From Bacteroidetes bacterium OLB10 (GTDB lineage: Bacteria; Bacteroidota; Bacteroidia; AKYH767-A; OLB10): 56,474 bases of DNA. Positions 9,247 through 18,302 of this stretch are shown piece after piece. The notes under the pieces are model-generated. The model saw only the letters and a list, made by a program, of their open reading frames with translations, was not told where the DNA came from and searched no databases. Made by a program: the position numbers and the translations under genes. Each line of letters begins with the position of its first letter. Position 1 is the stretch's first letter. The stretch lies in assembly GCA_001567275.1 (NCBI GenBank), contig LNBX01000043.1:108351-164824 (forward strand), read 5' to 3'.

Positions 9247-10584
9247 TTATAAACTATTTCTTCGTTTATATAAAGCTATAAATTTTCTCAGTTCATCATC
9301 GTGTTTCTTCAAAGCAGTAAGATTATCTGCTACTTTCAAAAACGGTTCTTTTGCGTCTAAATCACTTCCTAATGAATAAATAAATTGGCCCCATGCACTG
9401 CAAGATGCAATGTATGAATTCACTAATTCAAGATTTTCTATTATTCTGTCATAAAGTTCATTTTTGTATTCAGGAAAGTTATATTTTTTCAGAATCAATT
9501 TATATGATTTCAATTGTTCTAAAGCTACATCATATTTTTGATCTATTAAATATGAAGTACTATTCCAGTTTGTTCTGTTGAATCCATATTTTTCACTAAT
9601 AATCATTGTTGATTCCACAACATGTTGCAATTCTACTACTTTATCGAAAAGTTTTTTATCCTCTTCAGTATATACATTTAATAACTCTTTTGCCAACGTA
9701 TCCCTTCGGGCTTCTGCTATAGCTTTATCAATAATTGCTTTTCGTATTTTCTTCTCATTTTCTTCTTTCTCCTTAGCAAGTTTTTGTCTTTCTTCTTCAT
9801 TCGTTCCGGTCTTGTCTATGTCCTTCGATACTCCGTTAAGTTTTACTCTGGCAACCCCTTTGTAAAAATCGTCTGCATCTTCATATATCATAGGAATCAC
9901 CAGTTTTCCTGTGCTGTCAATATATCCATACTTCCCATCAAAATAGCCTCCACTTTTAACTCTGGCCATACCTTCACTGAAATCATAGGCATTGTCAAAC
10001 TGAAAATCTATTACCACATTTCCTGTGCTGTCTATATAACCATACTTTTTGTTTAGCTTAACCGCTGCTAACCCTTCTGAGAACTCACTTGCACCTTCAT
10101 ATTTTATTGGTATAACAACTTTATTGGTTTTGTCTATAAAACCATATTTACCATATTGTGTTACATTATTTTTCTTATCTCTGATTGTGCCTTCTTTTAC
10201 AAGTGCCAAACCGTCATAAAAATAAGTTGCCTCATCATATTGAAATGGTATTACTTCTTTGCCTGTTTTATCAATGAATCCATACTTGCCATTAAGTTTT
10301 ACAGCGGCCATATTATCAATGAAATTGTATGCATTTTCGAATTTTAAGGGGATAATTATTTTACCGCTTTGATCAATAAAGCCATATTTTTCTTTGTCCC
10401 TTACCCTGCCTAAACCATCACTCAAATCCCATGCAAAGTCATATTTTGGAGGTACTACAACTTTGCCACCGGCATCTTTATATCCCCATTTATTATTTTC
10501 AGCTTTAAATGGAGTAATCGTTTGAGCACTCAGGCTTATCGTGATTATGGTAACTGTCAAGGTTGTAATTATTTTCTTAATCAT
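9247..10584 (-). CDS. Secreted WG-repeat protein
   Basis: Protein of 445 residues with a signal peptide (MIKKIITTLTVTIITISLSAQ, cleaved near residue 20) followed by six to seven WG-type beta repeats (about 30-265). Each repeat carries KYGFIDxxGKxVIPxxY and then a FxxGLAxVK unit, with variants such as KWGYKDAGGKVVVP at the start and KYGYIDSTGKLVIP near the end. A charged coiled coil follows (about 266-300: EEERQKLAKEKEENEKK), then a helical C-terminal region of about 140 residues that I do not recognise. It has no T9SS tail or lipobox, suggesting a periplasmic location. WG repeats (KWG family) are thought to mediate protein contacts; no catalytic role is evident. It is separated from its neighbours by more than 70 bases. 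Confidence 0.85.
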   Translation of the reverse strand: MIKKIITTLTVTIITISLSAQTITPFKAENNKWGYKDAGGKVVVPPKYDFAWDLSDGLGRVRDKEKYGFIDQSGKIIIPLKFENAYNFIDNMAAVKLNGKYGFIDKTGKEVIPFQYDEATYFYDGLALVKEGTIRDKKNNVTQYGKYGFIDKTNKVVIPIKYEGASEFSEGLAAVKLNKKYGYIDSTGNVVIDFQFDNAYDFSEGMARVKSGGYFDGKYGYIDSTGKLVIPMIYEDADDFYKGVARVKLNGVSKDIDKTGTNEEERQKLAKEKEENEKKIRKAIIDKAIAEARRDTLAKELLNVYTEEDKKLFDKVVELQHVVESTMIISEKYGFNRTNWNSTSYLIDQKYDVALEQLKSYKLILKKYNFPEYKNELYDRIIENLELVNSYIASCSAWGQFIYSLGSDLDAKEPFLKVADNLTALKKHDDELRKFIALYKRRNSL

Positions 10585-10710
10585 AATAAGTTTCTTTAAT
10601 CCTTTGATATTTTCTTAACTAAATTTTTAGCAATGGATAAGAAGATAAAAGATAATTTGAAATATGCTGAAAGGTATTATAACAAATTTTATCGGATAAA
10701 TAGCAAGCAA

Positions 10711-10915
10711 TTATTCTTTCACAATTTTATTGCGTTGCAGTGAGTTGCCCTGTTTATCATTAATGGTAAGAATGTATATTCCCGAAGGTTGATTTGATAA
10801 ATCAAATGTATTGATGTTTTTTATGTCAGCTATAACTTGACCCGCAATGTTGCTGAGTTGCATATTTACATTAGAAGAAAATTTAATTCTGTCTTTTGTT
10901 GGATTGGGATTGATT
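10711..10915 (-). repeat. Copy 1 of the duplicated T9SS sorting-domain coding segment
   Basis: The last 200 bases or so of this gene align base for base, with scattered substitutions, with 11688-11889. Both encode PNPTKDRI, VNMQLSNI, KNINTFDLS, QPSG and LQRNKIVKE. The similarity ends where the cargo domains begin. Boundaries are approximate. Confidence 0.75.
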
Positions 10916-11484
10916 GAAATTGTATTTAAGTCGGTATTAATATTGTTAATTCCTGTCAGAGGACAACCAACTGAAGCTCCGGCAAATCCCCAACCTGCTC
11001 CGGCAATCCCTGTGATGGTAATGGTATTCACGTTTGTGGTAGCGAGTTGAACATTCTGATAAGAATAATTTCCCTGGAAATTCGTATTGGCACCGGTGAG
11101 ATTACCTCCTGAAAATATTACACCGTCCGGTCCGGGTGATAATCCGCAAACAACCTTTGTGTCATAAGAGGCAGATGACGAAGTCAAAGGATAGTTGACT
11201 CCATTTACACTTACCGAAGCTACATCATCATTATTCATTCCCCATACTCTGAAAGTAGGGTAGTTCTCCGGATTTGTGAATGTGATGGTAACTGACATTC
11301 CATTTCCTGCCAGCCAGTATGTAGGGTCAATAGGAGCACATCCATAACTCTGGAAGGAGCCGCCAGAAAAAGTATAAGTTAATGTGTCAACGGATGTTGA
11401 AGTGGATGCAATGTAATTGCATTGTGCATGGATGCTGATTGCTGTAACAACAGTAATAATAGCAGACAGCAGAAGTTTTTTCAT
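10711..11484 (-). CDS. Secreted protein with T9SS type A sorting domain
   Basis: Protein of 257 residues: signal peptide (MKKLLLSAIITVVTAISIHAQ), a beta-rich cargo domain of about 150 residues, and a C-terminal sorting domain of about 70 residues. The tail begins at NPNPTKDRIKF, includes DLSNQPSGIYILTI and ends NKIVKE, a classic type A signal for secretion through the outer membrane. The cargo domain is rich in Gly, Ser, Thr and Asn and has few cysteines; I do not recognise its fold. The sorting domain is a near copy of that of the next gene on the same strand (11688-13133). Function of the cargo is unknown. Confidence 0.85.
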   Translation of the reverse strand: MKKLLLSAIITVVTAISIHAQCNYIASTSTSVDTLTYTFSGGSFQSYGCAPIDPTYWLAGNGMSVTITFTNPENYPTFRVWGMNNDDVASVSVNGVNYPLTSSSASYDTKVVCGLSPGPDGVIFSGGNLTGANTNFQGNYSYQNVQLATTNVNTITITGIAGAGWGFAGASVGCPLTGINNINTDLNTISINPNPTKDRIKFSSNVNMQLSNIAGQVIADIKNINTFDLSNQPSGIYILTINDKQGNSLQRNKIVKE

Positions 11485-11687
11485 ATATTTAAATATTAGT
11501 AAAAGTTATTGTAAATATTTTTTCAATCAGGTAATTCGTTTTAATCTTTAGTAATAAATATTTAAAACGGACTAAATGTATATCAGGTTACATTTTATAT
11601 ACAATTTGTTATATAAAAGCTGATTTTTTTATGGAAAATATAAATCGTGAGCTTAATTTTTAATAAAATTACCCTTAAGTAAATTAG

Positions 11688-11889
11688 TTACTCTTTCACA
11701 ATTTTATTGCGCTGAAGTATGTTGCCATAACCATCAGTAATGGTCAGGAAATATAAACCTGAAGGCTGATCAGATAAATCAAACGTGTTGATGTTTTTTT
11801 CTTCGGCAATAATTTGCCCGGAAATGTTGCTGAGTTGCATGTTTACATTAACAGAAAAATTAATTCTGTCTTTTGTTGGATTTGGAGAA
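11688..11889 (-). repeat. Copy 2 of the duplicated T9SS sorting-domain coding segment
   Basis: Partner of 10711-10915 in direct orientation about 975 bases away. The two copies encode tails that differ at roughly a quarter of positions, and the cargo domains upstream are unrelated. Boundaries are approximate. Confidence 0.75.
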
Positions 11890-13133
11890 ACAGTGATGAT
11901 AGCGTGGTTGCTAAGGTTTTCAATACTTGTTGTATTAAACAAATCGAATGAAGGCCAACTGTTGATAGAGGGCAATACGTTCCATACCAGATTGTCAACA
12001 GCGGAGTTGATATTGCCTGCTGCGTCTCTTGTGTTAAGAATGATAGCCCAGTTAATCTGTGCATTGCCATTTCTTACATATTCCGAAGTGGTGCCGGGTA
12101 ATGAACCATTATGCCACCAGTTATTGTAAATATTAACCTGAATACCGCAAGCATAATTTGGTTCGTTGGCGGAAGGTTTTGTCAGTGTATCAAGAGTGGC
12201 AGTTGATAAAATATCGGGGCGGGTATTGAAACGATCAATGCCACAAACAAATCGCAATAAGTCTGAGCATGATGACACCCATCCACCATGCGAATCCATA
12301 AACTCAATATTAAAGCCTCCATAAGGCCATGGAACCAAGGTCGAATTATTGTAAACTGAATAGGCATAGGGTGCTCCGGGATAATCGTAATAATTTACTT
12401 CGTTTGGAAGTTGATTTGCGAGCAGGTTATAACCTAGGTGCATATCTGTAATTCCCAGAGGTATTAAAATATTATTGGTAATATAATCGTCATAGGTTTG
12501 TCCGGTGATTTTTTCGATAATGCGACCTAATACACAAAAGCCAAAGTTGGAATATTGATATTGTGTTCCCGGATCGAAGTCGAGCATTTTGTGAGAAAGC
12601 ATGTATTGAATAACTACTTGAGGTGATGGAGGAGAAGCCACACCCATAACAGTTGCAATGTTATATGCATCAAACATTGGGTCGCCAGAAATAGCTCTAT
12701 CCCAACCGCCACTGTGCTGAAGCAACATTCTTACGGTAATGTCTGTATAGCGCGGGTCGAGGATGTTGGAGTACATGGCATCATTTAAAATTCCTGTGGG
12801 GCCGAATGCTTTTGCATCGAGATTCAACAATCCGTTTTCAAACAATTGCAGACAGGCAACTCCGGTGAATGTTTTGGAAATACTTGCAATGCGGAAAATA
12901 CTGTTAGGATAAACAGAATCCTGTGTTGAAGTATTAGCCAGTCCAAAACCTCTGTTATAAACTAATCGCCCATGATAGGTAATAGCCAACTGACCTCCAG
13001 GCACATTGTAAGCCGACATGAGATTGAGCATTGCTGTATCAAATTTTGCCAACTGTGGCACATATAAACCGGTTTGTGCATTGGTTGCAAATGTTATGAA
13101 TGTGACGAAGATAAAGAGTAAGCTTTTTTTCAT
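11688..13133 (-). CDS. Secreted serine hydrolase of the beta-lactamase class C family with T9SS tail
   Basis: Protein of 481 residues: signal peptide (ending ATNAQ, about residue 20), a serine-hydrolase domain, and a T9SS sorting domain ending LQRNKIVKE. The hydrolase domain has the SxxK motif in FRIASISKTFTG (S84, K87), the YSN motif in YQYSNFGFCVLG, and an HNG triad at the place of KTG (WWHNGSLPGTTSEY). The last feature is typical of class C-like esterases and D-aminopeptidases rather than true beta-lactamases, so a role in hydrolysing peptide or ester substrates outside the cell is more likely than drug resistance. It is placed upstream of a second T9SS cargo gene on the same strand, with a 203-base gap. 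Confidence 0.9.
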   Translation of the reverse strand: MKKSLLFIFVTFITFATNAQTGLYVPQLAKFDTAMLNLMSAYNVPGGQLAITYHGRLVYNRGFGLANTSTQDSVYPNSIFRIASISKTFTGVACLQLFENGLLNLDAKAFGPTGILNDAMYSNILDPRYTDITVRMLLQHSGGWDRAISGDPMFDAYNIATVMGVASPPSPQVVIQYMLSHKMLDFDPGTQYQYSNFGFCVLGRIIEKITGQTYDDYITNNILIPLGITDMHLGYNLLANQLPNEVNYYDYPGAPYAYSVYNNSTLVPWPYGGFNIEFMDSHGGWVSSCSDLLRFVCGIDRFNTRPDILSTATLDTLTKPSANEPNYACGIQVNIYNNWWHNGSLPGTTSEYVRNGNAQINWAIILNTRDAAGNINSAVDNLVWNVLPSINSWPSFDLFNTTSIENLSNHAIITVSPNPTKDRINFSVNVNMQLSNISGQIIAEEKNINTFDLSDQPSGLYFLTITDGYGNILQRNKIVKE

Positions 13134-13328
13134 ATAATTATTTATTAATTGTTTGAAATATGTTTAGGATAATGTAAAAGATTTGTTCTGATAGAAAAAT
13201 GTAAACAGTGATAGATTTTAATCTTCAAAGTTATATTGAATCGGAATGGCAGCGACTACTTAATTTGATGTATCAGGCGTGATTAACTAAAAATACAATT
13301 TTGAGAATGGACAATTGAGAATGGGTAA

Positions 13329-13908
13329 TTAGTGAAATTTTTGGCCGGCTTTCATCATTTCAATAATTTTTTGCAATCTTTTTTCGCGGGTTTCGGGTTT
13401 GCGTGCAGTTTGCAGACGGAATGCAATGGCAAATGTGTTGGTTTTGTTGAGTGTTGTAAAAAAGGTGTAGGCTTTTTTTTGATTTTTTTAGTCGTTCTAA
13501 AAAATCGGGAGGTAACTGGATGTTTTTAGATGAGTCGTAAGCATTCTGCCATCGTCCGTCTTCTTTGGCTGCATTAATTTCTCTTAGGCCGTGAGATGTC
13601 ATACGTTTTTCCTTGATTAGTTGTATGGCAATTTTGCAGTTGCGTTTAGACCACAGGCTGCCTTTTCGCCTGGGGGTGTATTTGTTAATGTAAAATTGTT
13701 CGTCAAATGTTTTTCGTTGTCCGTCAATCCATCCATAGCATAGTGCAATTTCCAGCGCTTCGGCAGGGGTGATGGAAGGAATGCCGCTTGATTTTTTGGC
13801 GAATTTGAGCCAGATGCTTTTTACGGAAGTATTGTATTGGTGAAGCCAATGCTGAAAATCGTTTGGTGTTGCAAAGAAGAGCGTGGGAGATTCGGATTGC
13901 TTGTTCAT
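13329..13908 (-). CDS. YdeI/OmpD-associated family protein (frameshifted in one T run)
   Basis: Small cytoplasmic protein of the YdeI/OmpD-associated family. The family is linked to bacteriocin protection in some hosts, but its biochemical role is not established. I start it at MNKQSESPTLFF (ATG ending at 13908). Characteristic segments are FHHWLHQ-like N-terminus, SIWLKFAKKSSG, EALEIALCYGWIDGQRK and RKGSLWSKRN. The frame breaks at 13473-13480 (eight T on the plus strand). Dropping one base restores AYTFFTTLNKTNTFAIAFRLQ and the family ending RKPETREKRLQKIIEMM, giving 192 residues. Left uncorrected, the last 46 residues of the open frame are unlike any family member. Confidence 0.82.
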
Positions 13909-14027
13909 GAGAGGTGCAGGAATGAGAGTGTGCAATGGGGTAAAAATAAATTAAGTTTTTGAGGGATTCTCTTAAGTTTGAAAAAATCGTTTTAGAAATT
14001 CTGCCTACCCATCATGCAAATAAATAT

Positions 14028-14035
14028 TAGCTTTG
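14028..14035 (+). promoter_or_regulatory. -7 promoter element for gcvT
   Basis: TAGCTTTG, a perfect TAnnTTTG, 25 bases before the gcvT ATG. Confidence 0.65.
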
Positions 14036-14060
14036 CCGCGCAATTTTTTATTGATAAAAG

Positions 14061-15161
14061 ATGGAAGAATCAACTACTTTGAAGCATACGGCACTTACAG
14101 CAGTGCATCAACAACTGGGAGCCAAGATGGTGCCTTTTGCCGGCTATCTGATGCCGGTGCAGTATAGCGGCATTAATGCAGAGCATGAAACCGTGCGAAA
14201 TGCTGTGGGAATGTTTGACGTGTCGCACATGGGCGAGTTTATAGTGAAGGGTGATGGCGCAGTAGATCTGCTGCAACGCGTTACGAGTAATGATGTAAGC
14301 AAACTTTCGGCCGGCAAGGCGCAGTACAGTTGCCTGCCCAATGAACAAGGAGGCATTGTGGACGATTTGATAGTGTATTGCATGGATGAGAAAACTTTTA
14401 TGCTGGTGGTGAACGCTTCAAATATTGAGAAGGACTGGAACTGGATAATGAAGCACAACAGTTATGGTGCGGTGATGGAGAATGTGTCGGACAGTATGTC
14501 GCTGCTGGCCATACAGGGTCCTAAGGCTATGCAAACACTGCAGAAACTGACACAGGTGAAACTAGATGAAATAGCATATTATCATTTTGTGAAAGGTGAA
14601 TTTGACGGATGCTCAGATGTGATTATTTCGAACACGGGATATACCGGTGCGGGAGGTTTTGAAATTTATATGGATAATGCCCATGCAGTGAAAATCTGGA
14701 ATGATGTGCTGAAGGCAGGAGAGGAGTTTGGCATTAAACCTATAGGCCTGGGTGCTCGCGATACACTGAGGCTGGAGATGGGTTTCTGCCTGTATGGAAA
14801 TGATATTGATGATACCACATCGCCATTGGAAGCAGGATTGGGATGGATAACGAAATTTACAAAGGACTTTGTGAACTCGGCAGCACTGAAAGCTGAGAAA
14901 GAGAGAGGTGTGGTACAGAAGCTTTGTGGTTTTGAGATGATAGACAGAGGTATTTCGCGCAAGGACTATGAAATATGCAATGCACAGGGCGAGGTAATAG
15001 GAAGAGTGACTTCGGGCACACAATCGCCTACACTCGGCAAGGCCATTGGGTTGGGCTATGTGAAAAAAGAATATGCAGGCGAGGGTACTGAGATATATGT
15101 GAAAATAAGAGAGAAATTACTGAAGGCAGTGATAGTAAAATTGCCGTTTTTGAAAAAATAA
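14061..15161 (+). CDS. gcvT: Glycine cleavage system aminomethyltransferase (T-protein)
   Basis: Tetrahydrofolate-dependent T-protein of the glycine cleavage complex; it releases ammonia and forms methylene-THF from the aminomethyl-lipoyl H-protein. It has 366 residues, normal length. Recognisable segments are [13 protein letters not shown] (N-terminus), [10 protein letters not shown] with the folate-binding Asp, [24 protein letters not shown], and [22 protein letters not shown] near residue 245. The other glycine cleavage genes (gcvH, gcvP) are not in the window. It is followed directly by the phosphosulfolactate phosphatase gene with no gap. By eye this two-gene segment is richer in G and C than its neighbours; I did not compute this. 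Confidence 0.96.
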   Translation: MEESTTLKHTALTAVHQQLGAKMVPFAGYLMPVQYSGINAEHETVRNAVGMFDVSHMGEFIVKGDGAVDLLQRVTSNDVSKLSAGKAQYSCLPNEQGGIVDDLIVYCMDEKTFMLVVNASNIEKDWNWIMKHNSYGAVMENVSDSMSLLAIQGPKAMQTLQKLTQVKLDEIAYYHFVKGEFDGCSDVIISNTGYTGAGGFEIYMDNAHAVKIWNDVLKAGEEFGIKPIGLGARDTLRLEMGFCLYGNDIDDTTSPLEAGLGWITKFTKDFVNSAALKAEKERGVVQKLCGFEMIDRGISRKDYEICNAQGEVIGRVTSGTQSPTLGKAIGLGYVKKEYAGEGTEIYVKIREKLLKAVIVKLPFLKK

Positions 15162-15923
15162 ATGATGGAAGCGGAGAAACCTTTTCTCGAGGTTTGCCTT
15201 ACACCGGCATTGTTTTATCAGTATGACGTGTCGCAAAGCATAGTGGTGGTGATAGATGTGCTGCGTGCAACGAGCAGTATATGTGTGGCATTTCAGTACG
15301 GGGCACATTGCATTGTGCCGGTGACAACCACTGAAGAAAGTCTGGCTTATCGCGAAAAAGGATATCTGGTAGGAGCAGAGCGGCAAGGCTCTATGGTGGA
15401 AGGATTTGATTTTGGCAATTCGCCTTTCAGCTACATGGACGATAAAATAAGAGGAAAAAATATTGCTCTTACAACCACAAACGGCACGCGGGCAATAGAT
15501 ATAGCGCGTAATGCAGCCATGGTGGTGGTGGGTTCGTTTCTGAATATTGACACCCTTGCAGAGTGGCTGATTAAGCAACGGCAAAATGTGATTTGTCTGT
15601 GTGCAGGATGGAAAGATACTTTTAACTTAGAGGATGCACTTTTTGCAGGAGCATTAGCTGAAAAACTGCAGCCACATTTCAGACTTACACCACACCGCGA
15701 TGCAGCGCTGGCAGCCATGAGGCTGTATGATTTGGCAAGGAATGATATGTATGAGTTTTTGGCGCAGTCGTCACACCGCACAAGGCTGGAGAAACTAAAG
15801 GTGGATGAAGATGTGCTGTACTGCCTGACACCCAATCAGACACAGGTGATACCCGTGCTGAGAGGCGGAGTGCTGTATAACCTGAGGGATATGCTGCAAA
15901 AGGACAATGTGAATGAAGTCTGA
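15162..15923 (+). CDS. 2-phosphosulfolactate phosphatase (ComB family)
   Basis: Magnesium-dependent phosphatase family whose founding member acts in coenzyme M synthesis in archaea. In bacteria lacking coenzyme M the substrate is uncertain, though sulfolactate metabolism is one option. It has 253 residues. Family hallmarks are VVVIDVLRATSSI (about residue 28, with the catalytic Asp), the VGAERQG segment, FGNSP, ALTTTNGTRAI, and CAGWKDTFNLEDALFAGAL. It starts immediately after the gcvT stop (ATG ATG; either could be used) and is almost surely cotranscribed with it. No sulfolactate or coenzyme M genes lie nearby. Confidence 0.9.
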   Translation: MMEAEKPFLEVCLTPALFYQYDVSQSIVVVIDVLRATSSICVAFQYGAHCIVPVTTTEESLAYREKGYLVGAERQGSMVEGFDFGNSPFSYMDDKIRGKNIALTTTNGTRAIDIARNAAMVVVGSFLNIDTLAEWLIKQRQNVICLCAGWKDTFNLEDALFAGALAEKLQPHFRLTPHRDAALAAMRLYDLARNDMYEFLAQSSHRTRLEKLKVDEDVLYCLTPNQTQVIPVLRGGVLYNLRDMLQKDNVNEV

Positions 15924-15997
15924 AGCAGACATTTATCATTTGTCATCAATTTAAAAAAGTCTATTTTAGCGCAAAATATAAATTAAGAAAAAAGGAT

Positions 15998-16363
15998 ATG
16001 AAAAAATTAATTGCCGCATTAGCAGTATTCAGTTTTATTGCTATACAGACAAATGCTCAGGAAGCGAAGCCTGCTGCTGAAACTACACAATCAACAACTA
16101 TTACAGCTGCTCCCGCTGCAGATAACAGCACAGCTGTGAAAGCAGAAAGTCATGATGGAAAATGCGACATGAGCAAGAAAGAATGCAGAAAAGCTTGCAA
16201 GAAACATGGCAAAGCGATGAAAGGTAAAGATTGCTGTGCAGGAAAAGCAGAAGCATCAGCAGCTAACCCACATTGCGCAGAGATGGGCAAGATGGAAGGC
16301 AAAAAAGGCGGATGCTGTGCCAATAAAAAAGCAGAAGCAAAGCCTGAAGATACTACTAAGTAA
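15998..16363 (+). CDS. Small secreted Cys-rich, Lys-rich protein
   Basis: Unrecognised protein of 121 residues. It has a clear signal peptide (MKKLIAALAVFSFIAIQTNAQ), an Ala/Thr-rich spacer (about 22-50), and a basic C-terminal half with eight cysteines: single ones in KCDM, KECRK and KACKKH, a CC pair, one in PHCAEM and a final CC pair. Histidines and methionines are interspersed. The pattern looks like a metal-binding peptide, and similar short secreted proteins occur in Bacteroidota, but I cannot name the metal. The ATG has a good upstream AGGAT, and TATTTTAG at 15962-15969 resembles a -7 element. A strong terminator follows, so it is monocistronic. Confidence 0.75.
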   Translation: MKKLIAALAVFSFIAIQTNAQEAKPAAETTQSTTITAAPAADNSTAVKAESHDGKCDMSKKECRKACKKHGKAMKGKDCCAGKAEASAANPHCAEMGKMEGKKGGCCANKKAEAKPEDTTK

Positions 16364-16390
16364 AAATTAAGAGGATTTAAATGTTTTGAA

Positions 16391-16424
16391 AAAGCCGCTT
16401 CCTGTTACGGAAGCGGCTTTTTTT
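16391..16424 (+). terminator. Strong intrinsic terminator after the Cys-rich peptide gene
   Basis: A 12-bp perfect stem (AAAGCCGCTTCC / GGAAGCGGCTTT) with a 6-base loop is followed by TTTT. It lies 27 bases after the stop codon. Confidence 0.88.
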
Positions 16425-16475
16425 ATGGAAGAAATTAAGAGTTAAAATGGATTTTTCAGGAGTGGCTATGAAGAT

Positions 16476-18125
16476 TTATTTCTGAGCTTTTCCAAAAACT
16501 TTGACTCCATTGATGAAGGTGGCTTCAACGGGAATGCTGAATAAAGTGGAATCTGGGGCAGTGAGCAAGTCGGATTTTAAAATTACAAAATCGGCATCTT
16601 TACCCGTTTCGAGAGAACCTTTTTCTTTTTCTTCGAACATGCTGTAGGCCGCCCAGCGCGTCATGGCAAGCAATGCCTGTTTGCGGCTGATGGCATTATT
16701 TATTTCAAAACCCTGAGGAGGAAATCCTTTTTGATCTTTGCGTGTGATGGCTGCATAATAACCATAAAGCGGGTTGATGTCTTCGACAGGGAAATCGCTG
16801 CCGTTGGCTAACAATCCTGCACTTTGGAGTAAATCGTTATAAGCATAAGCATCTTTGATGCGCTGAGACCCTAATCGGTCTTCGGCCCAGTACATATCAC
16901 TCGTGGCATGGGTGGGTTGCACACTGGGTATGATGCTGTATTGTCCAAACAATGGTTGGTCGGAATGGTTCACCACCTGACAATGCTCGATGCGCCATCG
17001 TCTGTCGTTTTTTGCTTTTAGCAAACCGGCATAAATGTTTAGCATGAGTCTGTTGGCAGAGTCGCCAATGCAATGGGTGGCAAGTTGGAAACCATGATCG
17101 TAAACCGCCTTGGCGCGAGATTTTATTTCGTCAGTGGGGGTGAGCAGAAAACCATAGCGCCCCGGGCTGTCGGAGTAGGGTTGCAGCAGGCAGGCACCTC
17201 TGGAACCGAGAGCACCATCGGCATACAACTTGAAGCACTGCACATGCAAACGGTCTGTTTTATAAATGCCTTTTGCAAACCAGTAGTCCATACTTTGAGG
17301 AGTTAGTTCGGCCATGGCATAAATTTTCATTTGCAGTTGTCCCGCTTTCTGCAAAGAGTCAAGAAACTGAATTTCGGAGACTTTGAGACCGGCATCAACC
17401 ACAGATGTGAGTCCTGCTGCAAAACAATTTTTTTGTCCCTGCAGTAGTCCGTCTTTTTTTAATTCGGAAGTAAATTCGGGAATGATTTTTTTAACCACAT
17501 CTACTGCATTATCTATAAGTAAGCCTGTGGGTTTGTAGTTGTTGAGTACCACTTCGCCACCGTCAATTTTGGTACGAAAAGTAATACCGGCAAGGTCGAG
17601 AGCTTTTTGGTTTACTAAAGCTGCATGGCCATCAATACGTAACAGGAATACCGGTTTATCGGGATAAAGACTGTCGAGAATATCTTTAGTAGGGAACTCT
17701 TTCACCGGCCAGTCGTTCTGGTCCCAGCCCCTGCCAAGTATCCAGTGAAAGCGATTGGTTTTTTCATATTCGACAACTTTTTGAATCACTTCGTCAAAGG
17801 AAGCAGTACCAAACAATGCACATTTTGGAAGGTCGGTGCTGTAGCCATAAAAATGACAATGAGCATCAATGAATCCGGGATAAACGAATTCACCTTTGAG
17901 GTCAACCTCATTTTTGCAATTATAGTTGTTGCGAAGGTCGTTACCACCTGTAGCCACAATTTTACCATCTTTGATGGCCATGGCATTGCAGGTGCTGAAA
18001 GCACTGTCGGCTGTGTAGATGGTGCCATTATACAGAATCAGGTCGGCTTGCGGGAGGCTGTTGCATGACATGATGAATAATGTTAAAATTGAAAATACAG
18101 AAAGGATGGAAAATCGGTTGATCAT
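16476..18125 (-). CDS. Amidohydrolase family lipoprotein (YtcJ-like)
   Basis: Metal-dependent hydrolase of the amidohydrolase superfamily, YtcJ/exoenzyme-regulator branch, 549 residues. An N-terminal signal with lipobox-like IMSC (about residues 18-21) predicts membrane anchoring in the periplasm. Then come the small beta domain (ADLILYNGTIYTAD), the metal motif PGFIDAHCHF, the ILGRGWDQNDW motif typical of this branch, RIDGHAALVN, the ATHCIGDSA and RIEHCQ metal ligands, and SDFPVEDINPLYG near the C-terminus. The substrate of YtcJ-type enzymes is mostly unknown; amide or cyclic amide bonds are expected. GATATTTG at 18142-18149 (minus strand, 7 of 8 to the -7 consensus) lies 16 bases before the start. 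Confidence 0.9.
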   Translation of the reverse strand: MINRFSILSVFSILTLFIMSCNSLPQADLILYNGTIYTADSAFSTCNAMAIKDGKIVATGGNDLRNNYNCKNEVDLKGEFVYPGFIDAHCHFYGYSTDLPKCALFGTASFDEVIQKVVEYEKTNRFHWILGRGWDQNDWPVKEFPTKDILDSLYPDKPVFLLRIDGHAALVNQKALDLAGITFRTKIDGGEVVLNNYKPTGLLIDNAVDVVKKIIPEFTSELKKDGLLQGQKNCFAAGLTSVVDAGLKVSEIQFLDSLQKAGQLQMKIYAMAELTPQSMDYWFAKGIYKTDRLHVQCFKLYADGALGSRGACLLQPYSDSPGRYGFLLTPTDEIKSRAKAVYDHGFQLATHCIGDSANRLMLNIYAGLLKAKNDRRWRIEHCQVVNHSDQPLFGQYSIIPSVQPTHATSDMYWAEDRLGSQRIKDAYAYNDLLQSAGLLANGSDFPVEDINPLYGYYAAITRKDQKGFPPQGFEINNAISRKQALLAMTRWAAYSMFEEKEKGSLETGKDADFVILKSDLLTAPDSTLFSIPVEATFINGVKVFGKAQK

Positions 18126-18302
18126 GATATAAAGAGTGGGTCAAATATCCGATTTTTCAGGGATGAAAGTTGGAGGTTTTATGTGATAGTAACTGAAAGC
18201 AGTGAAAAAAAAATTTTTAAATTACTTGTTGCATGATTAAAAACCTGCTGTATATTTACACAAAAAATAAGTAACAACGCTCACCATCAATCTTATTTAC
18301 CT

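Noticed and set aside
11688..13133. A beta-lactamase resistance gene
   Set aside because: The HNG in place of KTG and the T9SS tail fit a secreted class C-like esterase or peptidase better than a drug-inactivating enzyme.
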